Source: CCMP332 sp040218795
GTDB lineage: Bacteria; Bacteroidota; Bacteroidia; Cytophagales; CCMP332
Assembly: GCA_040218795.1 (NCBI GenBank)
Contig: JAVJQT010000008.1
Location: 186,001-250,000, forward strand
DNA: 64,000 nucleotides
Reading direction: 5' to 3'
In this document: in pieces, positions 19,010 to 27,063 of the stretch
How positions within the stretch are numbered: the first letter of the stretch is position 1
Layout: each line of letters starts with the position of its first letter
Program-made: the position numbers and the translations under genes
The notes under the pieces: generated by a model
Seen by the model: only the letters and a program-made list of their open reading frames with translations
The model's database searches: none
What the model was told of the DNA's origin: nothing

Positions 19010-19040
19010 TTTGTCAGTAACAAAAATACTATGATATTTG
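19010..19040 (+). promoter_or_regulatory. promoter of the rpsP operon (Bacteroidota consensus)
   Basis: TTTG at 19010-19013 is followed after exactly 19 bases by GATATTTG at 19033-19040, close to the Bacteroidota -33/-7 elements TTTG and TAnnTTTG. It lies about 55 bases before the rpsP start. The leader also holds a six-pair hairpin, GATGGA/TCCATC at 19057-19073, of unknown meaning. Confidence 0.65.
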
Positions 19041-19094
19041 CAGCTTGATTTTTTTAGATGGACGAGTTCCATCATCATGTTGAAATAAAATACA

Positions 19095-19868
19095 ATGGCA
19101 GTAAAAATTAGACTGAAAAGAAGAGGCCGTAAAAAATTGGCCATGTTTGATGTAGTAGTCGCCGACTCCCGCTCTCCAAGGGATGGAAAATTTATCGAAA
19201 GAATAGGCACCTACAATCCCAATACCAACCCCGCAACTATAGAACTCAACGAAGACAAAGCATTTGACTGGGTCATGAAAGGTGCACAACCTACAGATAC
19301 AGTTAGAGCGATGTTGTCTTATAGGGGTATTCTATTGAAAAAGCATTTGCAAATCGGTGTGTTAAAAGGAGCAATTTCTCAGGAAGATGCTGATAAAAAG
19401 TTTGATACCTGGTTGAAACAGAAAGAAAAAGCCATTGAGAATAAGAGAACAGGGCTTGCAGAAGCAGAGGAGAAAATGCGCAAAGACAGAATCGCTGCTG
19501 AGAAAAAAGTTAATGAAGCCCGAGCTGAAGCTTTAAGGAAGAAAAAAGAAGAGGCTGTAGATGCGCTTAAAGAAGAAATTTCTGAAGATGCAGAAGAAGC
19601 TGAATTGACTGAAGAGGCGGAAGAAGCAGTTGCACAAACTGAAGCCCCCGCTGAAGCAGAACAGGAAAAAGCTGAGGAGAAAGTAAGTGAAGAAGTTAAA
19701 GCTGAAGCCCCTGCAGAAGAGGAAAAAGAAGAAGCTAAAACTGAAGTAGCAGTAGAAGAAAAGAAAGAAGAGACTGAAGCTCCGAAAGAGGAGAAGAAAG
19801 AGGAAGTTAAGGCTGAGGCTCCTGCAGAAGAGAAAAAAGAAGAGGCTCAAGAAGATAAAAAGGACTAA
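19095..19868 (+). CDS. rpsP: 30S ribosomal protein S16 with long acidic tail
   Basis: Residues 1-82 are S16 (MAVKIRLKRRGRKKLAMF, RSPRDGKFIERIGTYNP), part of the small-subunit body. Residues 83-155 are the helical extension common in Bacteroidota. The last 100 residues (about 158-257) are low-complexity Glu/Ala/Lys with imperfect repeats (KAEAPAEE occurs twice). The total of 257 residues is much longer than the usual 80-90 and long even for the phylum. No stop interrupts the tail and the next gene starts 14 bases later, so the extension is real. It heads the rpsP-rimM-trmD-rplS operon. Confidence 0.97.
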   Translation: MAVKIRLKRRGRKKLAMFDVVVADSRSPRDGKFIERIGTYNPNTNPATIELNEDKAFDWVMKGAQPTDTVRAMLSYRGILLKKHLQIGVLKGAISQEDADKKFDTWLKQKEKAIENKRTGLAEAEEKMRKDRIAAEKKVNEARAEALRKKKEEAVDALKEEISEDAEEAELTEEAEEAVAQTEAPAEAEQEKAEEKVSEEVKAEAPAEEEKEEAKTEVAVEEKKEETEAPKEEKKEEVKAEAPAEEKKEEAQEDKKD

Positions 19869-19882
19869 GCTCCTAAATTACA

Positions 19883-20422
19883 ATGGATAGCGGCCAATTT
19901 TTTAAAATCGGTCATATCTCCAGAGTTCACGGAAATGACGGCAAAGTTTACATCAAACTCGATGTAGATCAACCCGAGCATTATGAAGAAATGGAATCGG
20001 TTTTTCTCGACCTTGAGAATAAGCCGGTTCCTTTTTTTATTGAATATATTCGCCAGACCCCGAATGGGCCATTAATCAAATTTGAAGATATTCATGATCG
20101 TGATGAAGCACAGCGTTTTGTTGGAGCATCCCTCTTATTACCAATAGACGAACTTCCGGATCTAGACAATGGCCGTTTTTATTTCCACGAACTAATTGGC
20201 GCACAATTATTTGATAGAAAAGAGGGTACAATAGGGACTATTCAGTTGATTTATGATCAGACCAGCCAGATTCTTTTAGGTGTCGATAAGAACGGGGCGG
20301 AAATACTTGTTCCGCTTGTTGATGAATTTGAGCCCTACTTTCAAAGAAAAAAGAATGTCCTGGAAATGAACTTGCCGGAAGGATTGAGTAATATTAATGA
20401 CTCGATAACAGATGCGAATTGA
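19883..20422 (+). CDS. rimM: ribosome maturation factor RimM
   Basis: 179 residues. The N-terminal RimM barrel begins FFKIGHISRVHGNDGKV and the PRC-barrel domain follows from about 95 (LIGAQLFDRKEG..., ILVPLVDEFEPYF). RimM binds S19 and helps 16S rRNA 3'-domain processing. The operon position between rpsP and trmD agrees. Its 3' end overlaps the trmD start by 11 bases. Confidence 0.95.
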   Translation: MDSGQFFKIGHISRVHGNDGKVYIKLDVDQPEHYEEMESVFLDLENKPVPFFIEYIRQTPNGPLIKFEDIHDRDEAQRFVGASLLLPIDELPDLDNGRFYFHELIGAQLFDRKEGTIGTIQLIYDQTSQILLGVDKNGAEILVPLVDEFEPYFQRKKNVLEMNLPEGLSNINDSITDAN

Positions 20423-21113
20423 TATAATCACATGTTTGCCAACCATACTTGATAGTTATTTCAACCAGTCTATCATTAAAAGGGCCAAAGAGAAAAACCA
20501 TGTTGATTTGCAGGTTCATGACTTGCGTGTCTATAGCAATGATAAACATAAGAAAGTAGATGATTATGCTTATGGCTTTGGTGCGGGAATGGTGCTGCAA
20601 ATCCAACCGATTGACGATTGCATTTCCAGTTTAAAATCAGAGCGCAATTATGATGCGGTGATATATTTATCTCCTGATGGAACCGTATTTAATCAGGGTT
20701 TGGCCAATGAATGGTCAACAAAATTTAAAAATATAATATTGCTATGTGGTCATTACAAAGGTGTAGATGAACGTGTAAGAGAACACCTTGTTGATTTTGA
20801 AATCAGCATAGGCGATTATGTGCTATCCGGTGGAGAATTGGCTGCTGCTGTTGTTTCTGATGCTCTTATTCGACTCATTCCCGGTGTTCTTAATGATGAA
20901 ACCTCAGCATTGAGTGATTCTTTTCAAGATGATCTTATTGCGCCCCCGGTATATTCCAGGCCGGCAGAATACAAAAGCTGGAAAGTCCCCGAAGTACTAA
21001 AGTCCGGCAATCAAAAAAAGGTTGAAGAATGGAATTTGAATATGGCACTGCAAAGAACCAAAGAAAGAAGGCCGGAATTATATCAAAAAATAATAAATCC
21101 TAAGGATAAATAG
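20412..21113 (+). CDS. trmD: tRNA (guanine37-N1)-methyltransferase
   Basis: 233 residues, a SPOUT-fold enzyme that methylates G37 of tRNAs using S-adenosylmethionine. Visible signatures are MRIDIITCLP, the DDYAYGFGAGMVLQ loop (canonical DDxPyGGGxGMVmk), LLCGHYKGVDERV and ISIGDYVLSGGELAA, which builds the trefoil-knot SAM site. The start overlaps rimM by 11 bases, giving translational coupling. The DDYAYGFGAGM variant differs mildly from the usual PYGGG. Confidence 0.96.
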   Translation: MRIDIITCLPTILDSYFNQSIIKRAKEKNHVDLQVHDLRVYSNDKHKKVDDYAYGFGAGMVLQIQPIDDCISSLKSERNYDAVIYLSPDGTVFNQGLANEWSTKFKNIILLCGHYKGVDERVREHLVDFEISIGDYVLSGGELAAAVVSDALIRLIPGVLNDETSALSDSFQDDLIAPPVYSRPAEYKSWKVPEVLKSGNQKKVEEWNLNMALQRTKERRPELYQKIINPKDK

Positions 21114-21134
21114 TTCTTTAAAAGTTAAATTTTC

Positions 21135-21142
21135 TATATTTG
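21135..21142 (+). promoter_or_regulatory. possible internal promoter element for rplS
   Basis: TATATTTG fits the Bacteroidota -7 consensus TAnnTTTG and lies 36 bases before the rplS start, just after trmD. A clear TTTG at the -33 distance is missing, so this is tentative. Confidence 0.35.
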
Positions 21143-21178
21143 CAGTCCGTTTTTGGAAATGGCCACAATACGTCAGTT

Positions 21179-21538
21179 ATGAACGAAATTATAAAACTTG
21201 TAGAGAAAGAATTAACACCTGATACCAGGGAGAATTTCCCAAAATTTTCAGCCGGTGATACCATCAATGTTCACGTGAAAATTAAAGAGGGAAACAAGGA
21301 AAGAATTCAGCAATTCAAAGGAACTGTAATTCAAAGAAAGGGTGAAGGCAGCAATAGCGAAACATTTACTGTTAGAAAAGTGTCAAATGGTGTTGGCGTA
21401 GAAAGAATTTTTCCTGTTTTGTCACCCGCAATCGATAAAATTGAATTGGTGAGAAAAGGAAAAGTAAGAAAATCAAGAATTTACTACATGAGAGGAAGAG
21501 CTGGTAAAGCAGCACGAATCAGAGAGAAGAGAGGATAA
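21179..21538 (+). CDS. rplS: 50S ribosomal protein L19
   Basis: Start chosen at 21179 because L19 in this phylum begins with a form of M(N/S)E.IKLVE; an in-frame ATG 39 bases upstream would add an unrelated 13-residue leader. The 119-residue product has FPKFSAGDTINVHVKI, GNKERIQQFKGTVIQRKG, FTVRKVSNGVGVERIFP and a basic C-terminus. L19 sits at the 30S-50S interface. It is the last gene of the operon and is followed by a terminator. Confidence 0.96.
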   Translation: MNEIIKLVEKELTPDTRENFPKFSAGDTINVHVKIKEGNKERIQQFKGTVIQRKGEGSNSETFTVRKVSNGVGVERIFPVLSPAIDKIELVRKGKVRKSRIYYMRGRAGKAARIREKRG

Positions 21539-21561
21539 TTCTCATCGCTTAAAATTTTTAT

Positions 21562-21590
21562 AAAGCTCCATTTTTTATGGGGCTTTTTTT
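21562..21590 (+). terminator. rho-independent terminator of the rpsP-rplS operon
   Basis: AAAGCTCC (21562-21569) pairs with GGGGCTTT (21579-21586), with one G-U pair, followed by a run of T. It is 24 bases after the rplS stop. The stop codon and last codons of the convergent multicopper oxidase gene lie inside this hairpin. Confidence 0.8.
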
Positions 21591-22768
21591 ATGAGCAATT
21601 TTGAATGGATTTGTCCTTTTTTAGAAGTCTTCTTTACTATATAAACCCCGTTGGGAAGATCCGCAATTGACAAGAACGAGTTTTTACTGATCTTTTTCGA
21701 TTCTATTAATTGTCCGTTGAGGTTGAATAATTGTAATTCGGCATTTTCATCACTTTCTATATAAATTCTATTTGACGCCGGGTTCGGATAAATACTAAAT
21801 GTTCTGTTTGCTTTTTTGTCAATCGAGCTCAATGCATTGACTTCAATTGGTATTAATTCTGTTCCCCAATATTCCTTTCTGTACATTGATAAGTATTGAA
21901 CTTGAATGCTGTCTTGTAATAATTGATTTGCTTGCAGAAGTAAGCTATATCTTTCACCTGGATATATTTCGAATGTGTCTATGCTATAAGTATGGTCGAG
22001 CACTCTTCCGTCTGATGTTAACACTTGTGGGCGCAGTCCGGCAGGAAATATATATCTGTTAATGCCATATCCAATGTTTAATAAGCGAAGGTGTAGTCTT
22101 TCACCAATGAAAGCATTATAAATGGATACAGAACTATCATTATAAATCAGGTTTTTTGATTTTCCGTTGATTTGAAAATGATCGGGAAAATAATTGGTAA
22201 ATGCCCCAATCGCCGTGTAATCGTCATGCCAGGATTTATCTATTTCATGTGTAAGCCAGATGTACTCCCGGTCGTATGCCGGCCCACCGCTATACACCTC
22301 TTTGACTCCATTGGCCGGACGGACAATAACAGCCCCGTACATTCCCATTTGCAAATGTAAAACGCTGCCCACATGACAATGATATAAGAAATTCCCGGTA
22401 TAATCTGCCTTAAATGAATAGGTCCCTGATTCTCCGGGTTGAACAAAAAATGAGGTGCTCGGTACTCCATCATTATTCTGATCTACATCTAAACCGTGCA
22501 AATGAATAGTGTGCGCTTCAAAACTAGGGTTAGTCATTGTGATGATCACAGAGTCTCCTTCTTCGCAATATATTGTTGGTCCCGGTAAGGTCGCTTGCGT
22601 TGAAAATGGATTGTTTAAATCCTTAAAGCCCCAAATTATAAGGCTGTCATTATTCCATAATCGTGCTATTGCATCCATTTGTGATTCCAAATTATATGAA
22701 ACCACATTTTGGCTTTTCGCCGAAAAACTCAAAAAACAAATAATGACAAAAAGTACTTTATGTCTCAT
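21575..22768 (-). CDS. multicopper oxidase-like protein with T9SS sorting domain
   Basis: 397 residues with a signal peptide (MRHKVLFVIICFLSFSAKSQ). Domain 1 (about 25-165) is a cupredoxin with the HTIHLHG half of a trinuclear site and FLYHCHVGSVLHLQMGM, giving HCH plus the Cys/His/Met of a type 1 blue copper. Domain 2 (about 185-315) is a cupredoxin fold without copper ligands. Residues about 320-397 are a type A T9SS C-terminal sorting domain (FSIYPNPASNRIYI...), so the protein is secreted or surface-anchored. Its ATG overlaps the stop of the upstream gene (ATGA). Domain content differs from a normal laccase, whose matching half-site seems to be in the neighbour. Confidence 0.82.
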   Translation of the reverse strand: MRHKVLFVIICFLSFSAKSQNVVSYNLESQMDAIARLWNNDSLIIWGFKDLNNPFSTQATLPGPTIYCEEGDSVIITMTNPSFEAHTIHLHGLDVDQNNDGVPSTSFFVQPGESGTYSFKADYTGNFLYHCHVGSVLHLQMGMYGAVIVRPANGVKEVYSGGPAYDREYIWLTHEIDKSWHDDYTAIGAFTNYFPDHFQINGKSKNLIYNDSSVSIYNAFIGERLHLRLLNIGYGINRYIFPAGLRPQVLTSDGRVLDHTYSIDTFEIYPGERYSLLLQANQLLQDSIQVQYLSMYRKEYWGTELIPIEVNALSSIDKKANRTFSIYPNPASNRIYIESDENAELQLFNLNGQLIESKKISKNSFLSIADLPNGVYIVKKTSKKGQIHSKLLIKKAP

Positions 22769-23622
22769 GGCAATATATTTATCATTACCATCATCCCATT
22801 GGGATAATTGCCTCCTCCGGTTGTTGCAATTAGGTTATGATCGTGGACGGGATACTCACCACTTTGGTTTGGAATTAATAAATAGACCTGATAAGCGCCT
22901 GGTCGAATTGGAATCGAGTCCTTTTCTCTTCCGGCATCCAATACATTAGAATTTGAGGCAATAATTTTAACATGATAGCCGTGAAAGTGTATTGAATGGT
23001 ACATTATACCGCTATTTATTACAAAAATAAAAATTGAGTCTCCTACATGCCCTCTTATTTTTGCCGTTGAATCCAAAGATATTTCCGGGTGGGTGTTGCC
23101 ATTTATTGTAAAATAATCAGGGTTAAATGAATCGGGGTTAAAACTTATTCCCTGTCTAAGTTTTCGATTGAGATTGCTCTCAATCTCATTTAAATTCCAA
23201 ATGAATTTGTTGTTTGTTTGCTCCCAAATTTTAATAAAACTGTTGAGTCCCAAAATTTGCCCCTCAACAGTGCTGTCACTGATTTTGTATATCCCATTAA
23301 GATTAAAAACTATAGTTATCGTACTGGACGAATCCGGAAAAATTGGCCCGGTGCTGAATATGCCATCGCCGATATGAACCGTATGCACTATGCTGTCTTT
23401 ATTGACAATTGTGAGATTGAAAGTCTCTTTATTTTTATATTCAAGAAAATCATTGGATTTATTGAATGTAGATGTCTTATTAAATGCTAAAGCAGGAAAG
23501 GGGTTGAGCCCAAGCGTCTGATATGAAATTTCACCACTATTAATAAAAAGGCTATCGTGAATTGCCTGTGAATTTTGGCTAAAAATCAGAATTTGAATGA
23601 ATAAAACCAGTATGATTTTCAT
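22765..23622 (-). CDS. second multicopper oxidase-like (cupredoxin) protein
   Basis: 285 residues with a signal peptide (MKIILVLFIQILIFSQNSQA). An N-terminal cupredoxin-like part (about 30-140, with VHTVHIGDG) is followed by a multicopper-oxidase domain (about 165-285) with YHSIHFHGYH, the C-terminal HxxHxH pattern, and PVHDHN, where the usual type 1 Cys of HCH is replaced by Asp. It therefore can supply type 2/3 histidines but not a blue copper site. No sorting domain is present. The gene ends in an ATGA overlap with the next multicopper gene. It could be an accessory half of one enzyme. Confidence 0.75.
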   Translation of the reverse strand: MKIILVLFIQILIFSQNSQAIHDSLFINSGEISYQTLGLNPFPALAFNKTSTFNKSNDFLEYKNKETFNLTIVNKDSIVHTVHIGDGIFSTGPIFPDSSSTITIVFNLNGIYKISDSTVEGQILGLNSFIKIWEQTNNKFIWNLNEIESNLNRKLRQGISFNPDSFNPDYFTINGNTHPEISLDSTAKIRGHVGDSIFIFVINSGIMYHSIHFHGYHVKIIASNSNVLDAGREKDSIPIRPGAYQVYLLIPNQSGEYPVHDHNLIATTGGGNYPNGMMVMINILP

Positions 23623-23672
23623 AAACTTATATTCATGTAAATTTAATAGAATTAATAATTAATGACTTCAAA

Positions 23673-25625
23673 ATGAAAACAGCAATACTGTCATTTTTAT
23701 CTCTGTTTTGTTTGTTAATATTTCCAAGTGTCAGTCATACACAACATACAGGTCAAAAACATTACGGCTTGAGTTTTAATAATTCCAAAATTGAGCTAAA
23801 TGTTTTCTCGCCAAATGCAAAACGCGTAATACTCAATATTTATAAAGACTGTTCTGCTATAAAAAAACTCCAATCACTTGAGCTAAACCAGGAAGGCTCC
23901 GATTGGAATATTTCTCTTTCAGACACACTTATCGGATATACTTATTCATTTGAAATTGTTCGGTCGGTAAAATCAAAAGAAGTTGTTGATCCTTATGTTA
24001 AAGCTGTTTGTGCCAATGGTAATCGCGGTGCATTTATAAGGACTAGCACAATCAAGCCGGAAGGTTGGGAAAAAGACAAGTTTATTGAGCGAAAAAAATA
24101 CGACCCGGTAATATTATATGAATTGCATGTCCGCGATTTTTCTATAGACCCAAATTCAGGCATGTCGAACAAAGGTAAATATCTGGCCTTCAGTGAAAAA
24201 CACAGCCATAATAAAATGGGCCAGCCAAGCGGTATAAATTATATTAAAGATTTAGGTGTTACTCACCTTCATTTACTTCCCGTATTTGATTTTGCAAGCA
24301 TAGATGAGCTTTCTGTAAAGCCAAAATACAATTGGGGCTATGACCCTCAGAATTTTTTTGTGCCTGAAGGCAGCTATTCATCGAGTCCAAATAACCCGAA
24401 ATCCAGAATATTAGAGTTTAAAGAAATGGTTAAGTCTATTCATGAAATTGGAATGGGTGTGATAATGGATGTTGTTTATAATCATACTTATTATTTAGAT
24501 AATTCAAATTTTCAGGTCTGGGCGCCCGGTTACTATTACAGACAAAATGAAGATGGCACATATTCAAATGCTTCCGCTTGCGGAAATGAGCTGGCAACAG
24601 AAAGAGAAAAAGTAAGAGAACTAATAATTGAATCCTTAAAGTTTTGGATGAACGAGTACCATATAGATGGTTTTCGTTTTGATTTAATGGGCATAATGGA
24701 TATCCCGGGAATGAAATTAATCACAGAAGAACTTGAAAAAATAAATCCCGGTGTTGTGCTATATGGGGAAGGCTGGCTGGCAGGATCCAGTCCTTTAGTG
24801 GATTCGCTCAGAGCGGTGAAAGCCAATATGAAAAAGATTCCCGGTATTTCTGCATTCAGTGATGAAATTCGAGATGGATTAAAGGGGCATTGGTCCGAAG
24901 AGATGGATAAGGGCTTCGTTTCCGGAAAGACAGGAATGAAAGCAAGTGTTAAGTTTGGCATTGCCGGAGCCTGCGAACACGCTCAAATTGATTACTCAAA
25001 GGTTAATAATTCGAATTTTGCCTGGGCAGACAATCCCTGGCAATGTATCAATTACGTGTCTTGCCATGACAACCACACACTTATAGATAAACTAAAATTA
25101 TCTGCCGGCAAGTACGGCGAAGAGGTTTTAAAGGAAATGCATCTTCTGGCGCAAAGTGTTGTACTAAGCGCACAGGGAATTCCTTTTCTTCATGCAGGAA
25201 CCGAGTTTTTTAGAAGCAAATACGGAGATCACAATAGTTTTGAGTCATCTGATAGCATAAATATGATCGATTGGTCTTTAGTTTCTGAGAATCAGGAGTC
25301 GATTGATTATATAAAAGCACTAATTCAATTTCGAAAAACTAATGGTGCTTTTTGGTCGGTTTCAAAAAACGAAGTCAATAGAAAACTTAAATTTTTTGAT
25401 GATGATGATTCAGAATTGATCGTTTTTTCATTAAAATCTGACGATGATGAAAGCGGATTTAACGAGGCTCTATTTCTTTTTGCAGGTGTAGACACAGAGG
25501 AAAGTTTTGTTTTACCTGATGGCCAATGGTCATTAGAGTTTGCAGGATTTGAAAAAGCTGAAACCAAAATACTTGAGGGAAAAATTACCATTCAAGGACC
25601 CGAAGCTATTATTCTGACCCGCTAG
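23673..25625 (+). CDS. pulA: type I pullulanase (GH13), exported
   Basis: 650 residues with a signal peptide (about 1-24, ending SHTQ). A CBM48-like domain (about 30-125) precedes the GH13 barrel. Visible are the pullulanase signature YNWGYDP, DVVYNHTY, GFRFDLMG with the nucleophile Asp, VLYGEGW with the acid Glu and YVSCHDNHT. The enzyme cuts alpha-1,6 bonds in pullulan, glycogen or starch branches; the signal peptide places it in the periplasm or outside. No SusC/SusD genes are nearby. Its 3' end overlaps by 17 bases the convergent regulator gene. Confidence 0.92.
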   Translation: MKTAILSFLSLFCLLIFPSVSHTQHTGQKHYGLSFNNSKIELNVFSPNAKRVILNIYKDCSAIKKLQSLELNQEGSDWNISLSDTLIGYTYSFEIVRSVKSKEVVDPYVKAVCANGNRGAFIRTSTIKPEGWEKDKFIERKKYDPVILYELHVRDFSIDPNSGMSNKGKYLAFSEKHSHNKMGQPSGINYIKDLGVTHLHLLPVFDFASIDELSVKPKYNWGYDPQNFFVPEGSYSSSPNNPKSRILEFKEMVKSIHEIGMGVIMDVVYNHTYYLDNSNFQVWAPGYYYRQNEDGTYSNASACGNELATEREKVRELIIESLKFWMNEYHIDGFRFDLMGIMDIPGMKLITEELEKINPGVVLYGEGWLAGSSPLVDSLRAVKANMKKIPGISAFSDEIRDGLKGHWSEEMDKGFVSGKTGMKASVKFGIAGACEHAQIDYSKVNNSNFAWADNPWQCINYVSCHDNHTLIDKLKLSAGKYGEEVLKEMHLLAQSVVLSAQGIPFLHAGTEFFRSKYGDHNSFESSDSINMIDWSLVSENQESIDYIKALIQFRKTNGAFWSVSKNEVNRKLKFFDDDDSELIVFSLKSDDDESGFNEALFLFAGVDTEESFVLPDGQWSLEFAGFEKAETKILEGKITIQGPEAIILTR

Positions 25626-25911
25626 AGTCTTCAATTATCTTTTTAATGTTTGCTACATATTCTTCAAATGCATTATGCCCTTTTGTGGTGATTTTACAAT
25701 CGGTTCTCGGGTAGTTATTGGAAAAGCCTTTTTTTACTTTAATGTATCCGGCCTCTTTCAATTTATTTATTTGAACACTTAAGTTGCCGGCAGTGGCTCC
25801 GGTTTTCCTTTTAATAAATGTGAATTCCGCTTCTTTAACAGAAATCAGAATTGAAATTATTTTGAGTCTTAGTTCTGAGTGTAAAAGAGGGTCTAATTTT
25901 GGAAGACTCAT
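25609..25911 (-). CDS. winged-helix transcriptional regulator (MarR/ArsR-like)
   Basis: A 100-residue single-domain DNA-binding protein. The helix-turn-helix follows the pattern LDPLLHSELRLKIISIL ... TGATAGNLSVQINKLKEAGYIKVKKGF, typical of HTH_34-type winged helix regulators that in Bacteroidota are paired with a membrane protein. It overlaps the upstream membrane protein gene by ATGA, making the pair translationally coupled. It probably controls its own operon; no operator is evident. Confidence 0.85.
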   Translation of the reverse strand: MSLPKLDPLLHSELRLKIISILISVKEAEFTFIKRKTGATAGNLSVQINKLKEAGYIKVKKGFSNNYPRTDCKITTKGHNAFEEYVANIKKIIEDSSGSE

Positions 25912-26480
25912 TTGCCAAATTTAGCTCTTAACATATAACCGGGAATAATATAACTTAACAAAATTGCCAGCGCCAACAATAACAATTGATATTGAAAAGG
26001 CTGAAAAAGGCATACCGCCGCAATTATCCAATTGGAGATTGCGCCGTAAATAAATGGTTTAAACTCGATAATATATCCTGTAGCAAATATTGCCATTGCA
26101 TAAAGCATTATGAAAATCGGATACACATTGGATGGGCCTATGGCGTACATGGCCAGCAATAACAAAAGGATAGAGATTATAAATGCAATCCACACTCCCG
26201 CCAAAGCCGTATCAGAATAGTTTTTCGTGCCGCCGTTATTTTCATATTTCCAGGAATAAATAAAATGCACGACTCCACCTACCAACATTAATGACCATGC
26301 AATATAGGGGTGTTCATAATGCAGAATATACATAAGGACATAGTGCGAAAGACTGGCTACAAGCACCAACCAGCCCCAGAGTAAATAGGCAAAGCTGGTT
26401 CCCGACAGATTGGACTTGGTACTATTGATCATTTCCTCGATCAATTCAATTCTTGATTGTATTTCCTGATCCTTATTCAT
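25908..26480 (-). CDS. conserved multi-pass membrane protein
   Basis: 190 residues. A short charged N-terminus (about 1-22) is followed by about five hydrophobic segments (roughly 26-48, 54-74, 92-112, 116-136, 146-185). I do not recognise an enzyme motif. It overlaps the DUF1579-like gene by eight bases upstream and the HTH gene by four downstream, so it is made together with both. HTH/membrane protein pairs of this form recur in Bacteroidota, where the membrane protein may sense a signal or be the regulated target; that is inference. Confidence 0.75.
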   Translation of the reverse strand: MNKDQEIQSRIELIEEMINSTKSNLSGTSFAYLLWGWLVLVASLSHYVLMYILHYEHPYIAWSLMLVGGVVHFIYSWKYENNGGTKNYSDTALAGVWIAFIISILLLLLAMYAIGPSNVYPIFIMLYAMAIFATGYIIEFKPFIYGAISNWIIAAVCLFQPFQYQLLLLALAILLSYIIPGYMLRAKFGK

Positions 26481-27021
26481 TTTCTTGTGATTTATTTTTT
26501 GTTAATGTCATTTCAAAAAACTGTGTTAGTTCTTCATCGCCTTTCTTTCTCTCCCCTATTTCAAACCATTGCCCTTTTTCATTAAGCGTAATTGTGTAAA
26601 CCATTGTTCCTGCATAAGGATTTTCAATCTTCCAAATGAAAGTATCTTGTTTTACCATTGCATCATAACTGCCGTGATACCCTTGCATTACATGGGAATC
26701 GAATTTGTACTTCTTTTCACGAACATCAAAGTAAACTATTGCTAGCGCATCGTGGGTTACGGCATTTGTTACCGCGTCTTTGCCCAGACCTTCAATAAGC
26801 ATGCTTGTCCCGTCTGTTTTAAAGCGCACTCGTTCTGTTTGCAGAAATTCTTCTTTTTGTTCCGACCCCATCGATATCCAGCCCCTGCCTTCCCAGTCAC
26901 CAGTTAGAAATTCAAGTTTTTTCATGGCTGCTATTTGTAGGCCTTTGACTGTGTTTTCCTGAGCATGTGATTTGAACACAATGCATAATGAAATAGCAAG
27001 AATCAACAATGCTTTTTTCAT
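26473..27021 (-). CDS. exported DUF1579/lipocalin-like protein
   Basis: The start at 27021 gives MKKALLILAISLCIVFKSHAQ, a clean signal peptide; a start nine codons further upstream would put odd residues before it. The mature part begins KKLEFLTGDWEGRGWISMG, the usual opening of DUF1579-like/nitrobindin-like beta-barrels, and continues with regular strands (TERVRFKTDG, YFDVREKKYKFDSH). These proteins may bind a small ligand in the periplasm. The function is unknown. It overlaps the downstream membrane protein gene by eight bases. Confidence 0.75.
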   Translation of the reverse strand: MKKALLILAISLCIVFKSHAQENTVKGLQIAAMKKLEFLTGDWEGRGWISMGSEQKEEFLQTERVRFKTDGTSMLIEGLGKDAVTNAVTHDALAIVYFDVREKKYKFDSHVMQGYHGSYDAMVKQDTFIWKIENPYAGTMVYTITLNEKGQWFEIGERKKGDEELTQFFEMTLTKNKSQENE

Positions 27022-27063
27022 AATAAAGTAGTTTATAATATAAACCAAATGTATAAAAAATAT

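Noticed and set aside
19533..19850. Open frame of 105 codons rich in Phe/Leu/Ser on the minus strand inside rpsP
   Set aside because: It is the complement of the Glu/Lys/Ala-rich S16 tail; low-complexity composition keeps the frame open and no start context or homology supports it.
22765..22768. The two cupredoxin genes as one multicopper oxidase broken by a frameshift
   Set aside because: Each has its own signal peptide and the overlap is a clean ATGA with a proper start, so two genes are more likely than one broken gene.
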